Assembly (NCBI GenBank): GCA_036390995.1
Contig: DASWAT010000125.1
Coordinates: 1-15,081 of the forward strand
Length of the DNA: 15,081 nt
Source of the DNA: DASQQQ01 sp036390995
Lineage (GTDB): Bacteria; Actinomycetota; UBA4738; HRBIN12
Direction of reading: 5' to 3'
Shown here: in pieces, positions 14,123-15,081 of the stretch
Position numbering within the stretch: position 1 is the stretch's first letter
Layout of the letters: each line of letters opens with the position of its first letter
The notes under the pieces: generated by a model
Told to the model about the DNA's origin: nothing
Seen by the model: the letters and a program-made list of their open reading frames with translations, nothing else
The model's database searches: none
Made by a program: the position numbers and the translations under genes

Positions 14123-14461
14123 TTAGGCCCAGTCCCTTGGGACCGACCACGACTTCGGCAGCGGCCAGCGTCGCGTCGGCCACCGGGCCAGCAGGTCATC
14201 GGTATCGAAGACCTGGTCCAGCTCAAGCACGCGCTCGACGCGATCCATGAGGTGCATTTCCGCCTCCTGCTCGGCGAAACACCAGGCCCATAAGTAGAGC
14301 GTGTTCGCGGTCCGCGAGGTATCACCGCCGCGGATGTCGAGGGGGGCGATCTCGTGGATCGACGTCACGCCATCGAGTTGCCGCCTGTAGACGAGCTTCA
14401 CGCGGTGTCTGCCTTGGATGGCGCGCATCAGCGCCTCGAGGTCTTCCTCAGCCGGCAACAT
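14123..14461 (-). CDS. Stand-alone WYL-domain protein
   Basis: This is a product of 112 residues from ATG 14461, with GGAG three bases upstream; ATG 14476 and 14500 are in frame but lack a usable site. It matches the WYL fold: RVKLVYRRQLDGVTS, a region of the HEIAPLDIRGG type, TLYLWAWCFAEQEAEMHLMD in place of the classical W-Y-L block, and a closing RVERVLELDQVFD. WYL domains bind nucleic acid or nucleotide ligands and regulate many phage-defence operons. Here there is no N-terminal DNA-binding helix-turn-helix, so it would need a partner or act as a ligand-binding subunit. It overlaps the end of the Vsr-like fragment by 14 bases and abuts the next gene, so the three were one operon. Confidence 0.75.
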   Translation of the reverse strand: MLPAEEDLEALMRAIQGRHRVKLVYRRQLDGVTSIHEIAPLDIRGGDTSRTANTLYLWAWCFAEQEAEMHLMDRVERVLELDQVFDTDDLLARWPTRRWPLPKSWSVPRDWA

Positions 14462-14630
14462 CTGCTCCGAACGCATCGGCGACGAGGGCGACTGCGTCAT
14501 CTACCGGCACGTGCTCCCAGATCCTGAGGACCGCCCAACCCGCCGCTCGCAGGCGTGCATCCGTCTCTCGATCACGCTCGGGCCAGGCCGCACCGGAGCA
14601 TCGATCTTCGAGCGCCTGATCCGCCTGCAC
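14448..14630 (-). pseudogene. C-terminal fragment of a Vsr-type (very short patch repair) endonuclease
   Basis: About 40 residues, ERDRETDARLRAAGWAVLRI followed by WEHVPVDDAVALVADAF, match the closing part of Vsr endonucleases (xRDRxxDxxLxxxGWxVxRxWEH). Vsr nicks next to T-G mismatches produced by deamination of 5-methylcytosine. The catalytic core is absent: there is no metal-binding Asp and no FVDGCFWH-like block, and upstream sequence in all frames reads as noise. A neighbouring frame (14501-14704, MNEPAEDVPPSDWRASRSF) may be the original N-terminus joined by an internal deletion. No cytosine methyltransferase is in the window. The TGA lies 14 bases inside the WYL gene start. As found, it cannot be active. 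Confidence 0.6.
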
Positions 14631-14852
14631 CTGCGGAAGGAACGGCTGGCTCGCCAGTCCGACGGCGGGACATCCTCGGCGGGCTCATTCATGAGTAGGA
14701 GCACAGTGCGGCATGACTCGTATCAGGATTTTGGAGCCCGATAGATGCGCGGCCTGTCGCCGTGAAAGTCGTGAAGATCACGGCCGCGAGCCGCCGGGTG
14801 CCGCATAAGCATCGCGCTAGGCTCCTTTGGGCAGACCGAGCGGGAGGCATTG

Positions 14853-15081
14853 TTGAATGATCCTAGGACGCGTATCAGGTGCCGTGGTGATGACGATGAT
14901 CCTCGACTCGAAGGGAGGGTGAGATTCTCAAGAATCTCCGGCATGGGTCGAAGGCAGACGAGATTGCACACGACCTCGGCATTTCTCCGGGAACCGTACG
15001 AACGCACCTGGACATGATTTACAGGAAACGCCGGCGGCACTGGCGTGAAGACGGAGATGCGGTAGCCACGAAAGCGGAGGA
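14853..15081 (+). pseudogene. LuxR-type DNA-binding domain, frame-disrupted and cut by the window edge
   Basis: From about 14909 the frame reads RREGEILKNLRHGSKADEIA and then HDLGISPGTVRTHLDMIYRK, a clear LuxR/GerE helix-turn-helix whose recognition helix is SPGTVRTH. It is preceded in frame by TGA at 14897-14899 and no start codon. The previous residues appear in another frame (DDDDPRL, ending near 14908), and joining them gives DPRL-TRREGEIL, the usual opening of this domain. One missing base would explain it. A TTG at 14853 with GGGAGG five bases upstream could be the start of a short protein. The frame is open to the end of the window. A decayed regulator and a sequencing error are both possible. 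Confidence 0.55.

Noticed and set aside
14723..15040. 105-residue minus-strand frame at the right end
   Set aside because: Antisense to the LuxR-type domain, with no recognisable pattern.
10593..15081. CRISPR array or IS element in the accessory part
   Set aside because: No regularly spaced repeats, no transposase motifs and no terminal inverted repeats with target duplications were seen.

Overview
The window is high-GC, densely packed bacterial DNA. It probably comes from an actinobacterium or a similar high-GC Gram-positive lineage. This rests on the arrangement DUF4446 protein, bactofilin, seryl-tRNA synthetase; on GTG starts and probable leaderless transcripts; and on a SipW-type secreted protein. 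The lineage is an inference from gene content, not from a marker phylogeny.

Layout. Bases 1-241 are the end of an ABC-2-type permease. A GC-rich hairpin separates it from a convergent three-domain copper nitrite reductase (nirK, minus strand). nirK diverges from a Rrf2-family regulator carrying three cysteines of the Fe-S (NsrR/IscR) type. The short gap between them holds a near-perfect inverted repeat that overlaps the likely -10 boxes on both strands: a self-contained nitrite/NO-responsive module. A small eight-cysteine protein and the remnant of a membrane protein follow. Next is a larB-larC operon (minus strand) for the nickel-pincer nucleotide cofactor, which diverges from a DUF4446-bactofilin-serS operon (plus strand). 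serS converges with a SipW-dependent secreted protein, preceded by two TACCC...GGGTA palindromes. A 740-residue protein made of five PAS domains with no output domain comes next, then tRNA-Ser(UGA).

Beyond the tRNA (about 10.6 kb to the end) the character changes: GC looks lower, genes are unfamiliar, and many are broken. A 65-residue protein is coupled (ATGA overlap) to a RecF/SMC/Rad50-like ATPase with a CxxC zinc-hook motif. The ATPase is interrupted by one frameshift, and an in-frame TAA separates it from a zinc-ribbon module that appears to be its natural C-terminus. Facing it are a truncated Vsr-type endonuclease fragment, a stand-alone WYL-domain protein and an unrecognised 180-residue protein. 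At the end is a frame-disrupted LuxR-type DNA-binding domain. This looks like a decaying accessory or defence island next to a tRNA-Ser gene. No integrase, second att copy or IS element is visible.

The best candidate for something undescribed is the small protein + zinc-hook ATPase + zinc-ribbon unit. Its disruption in this copy must first be separated from sequencing error.
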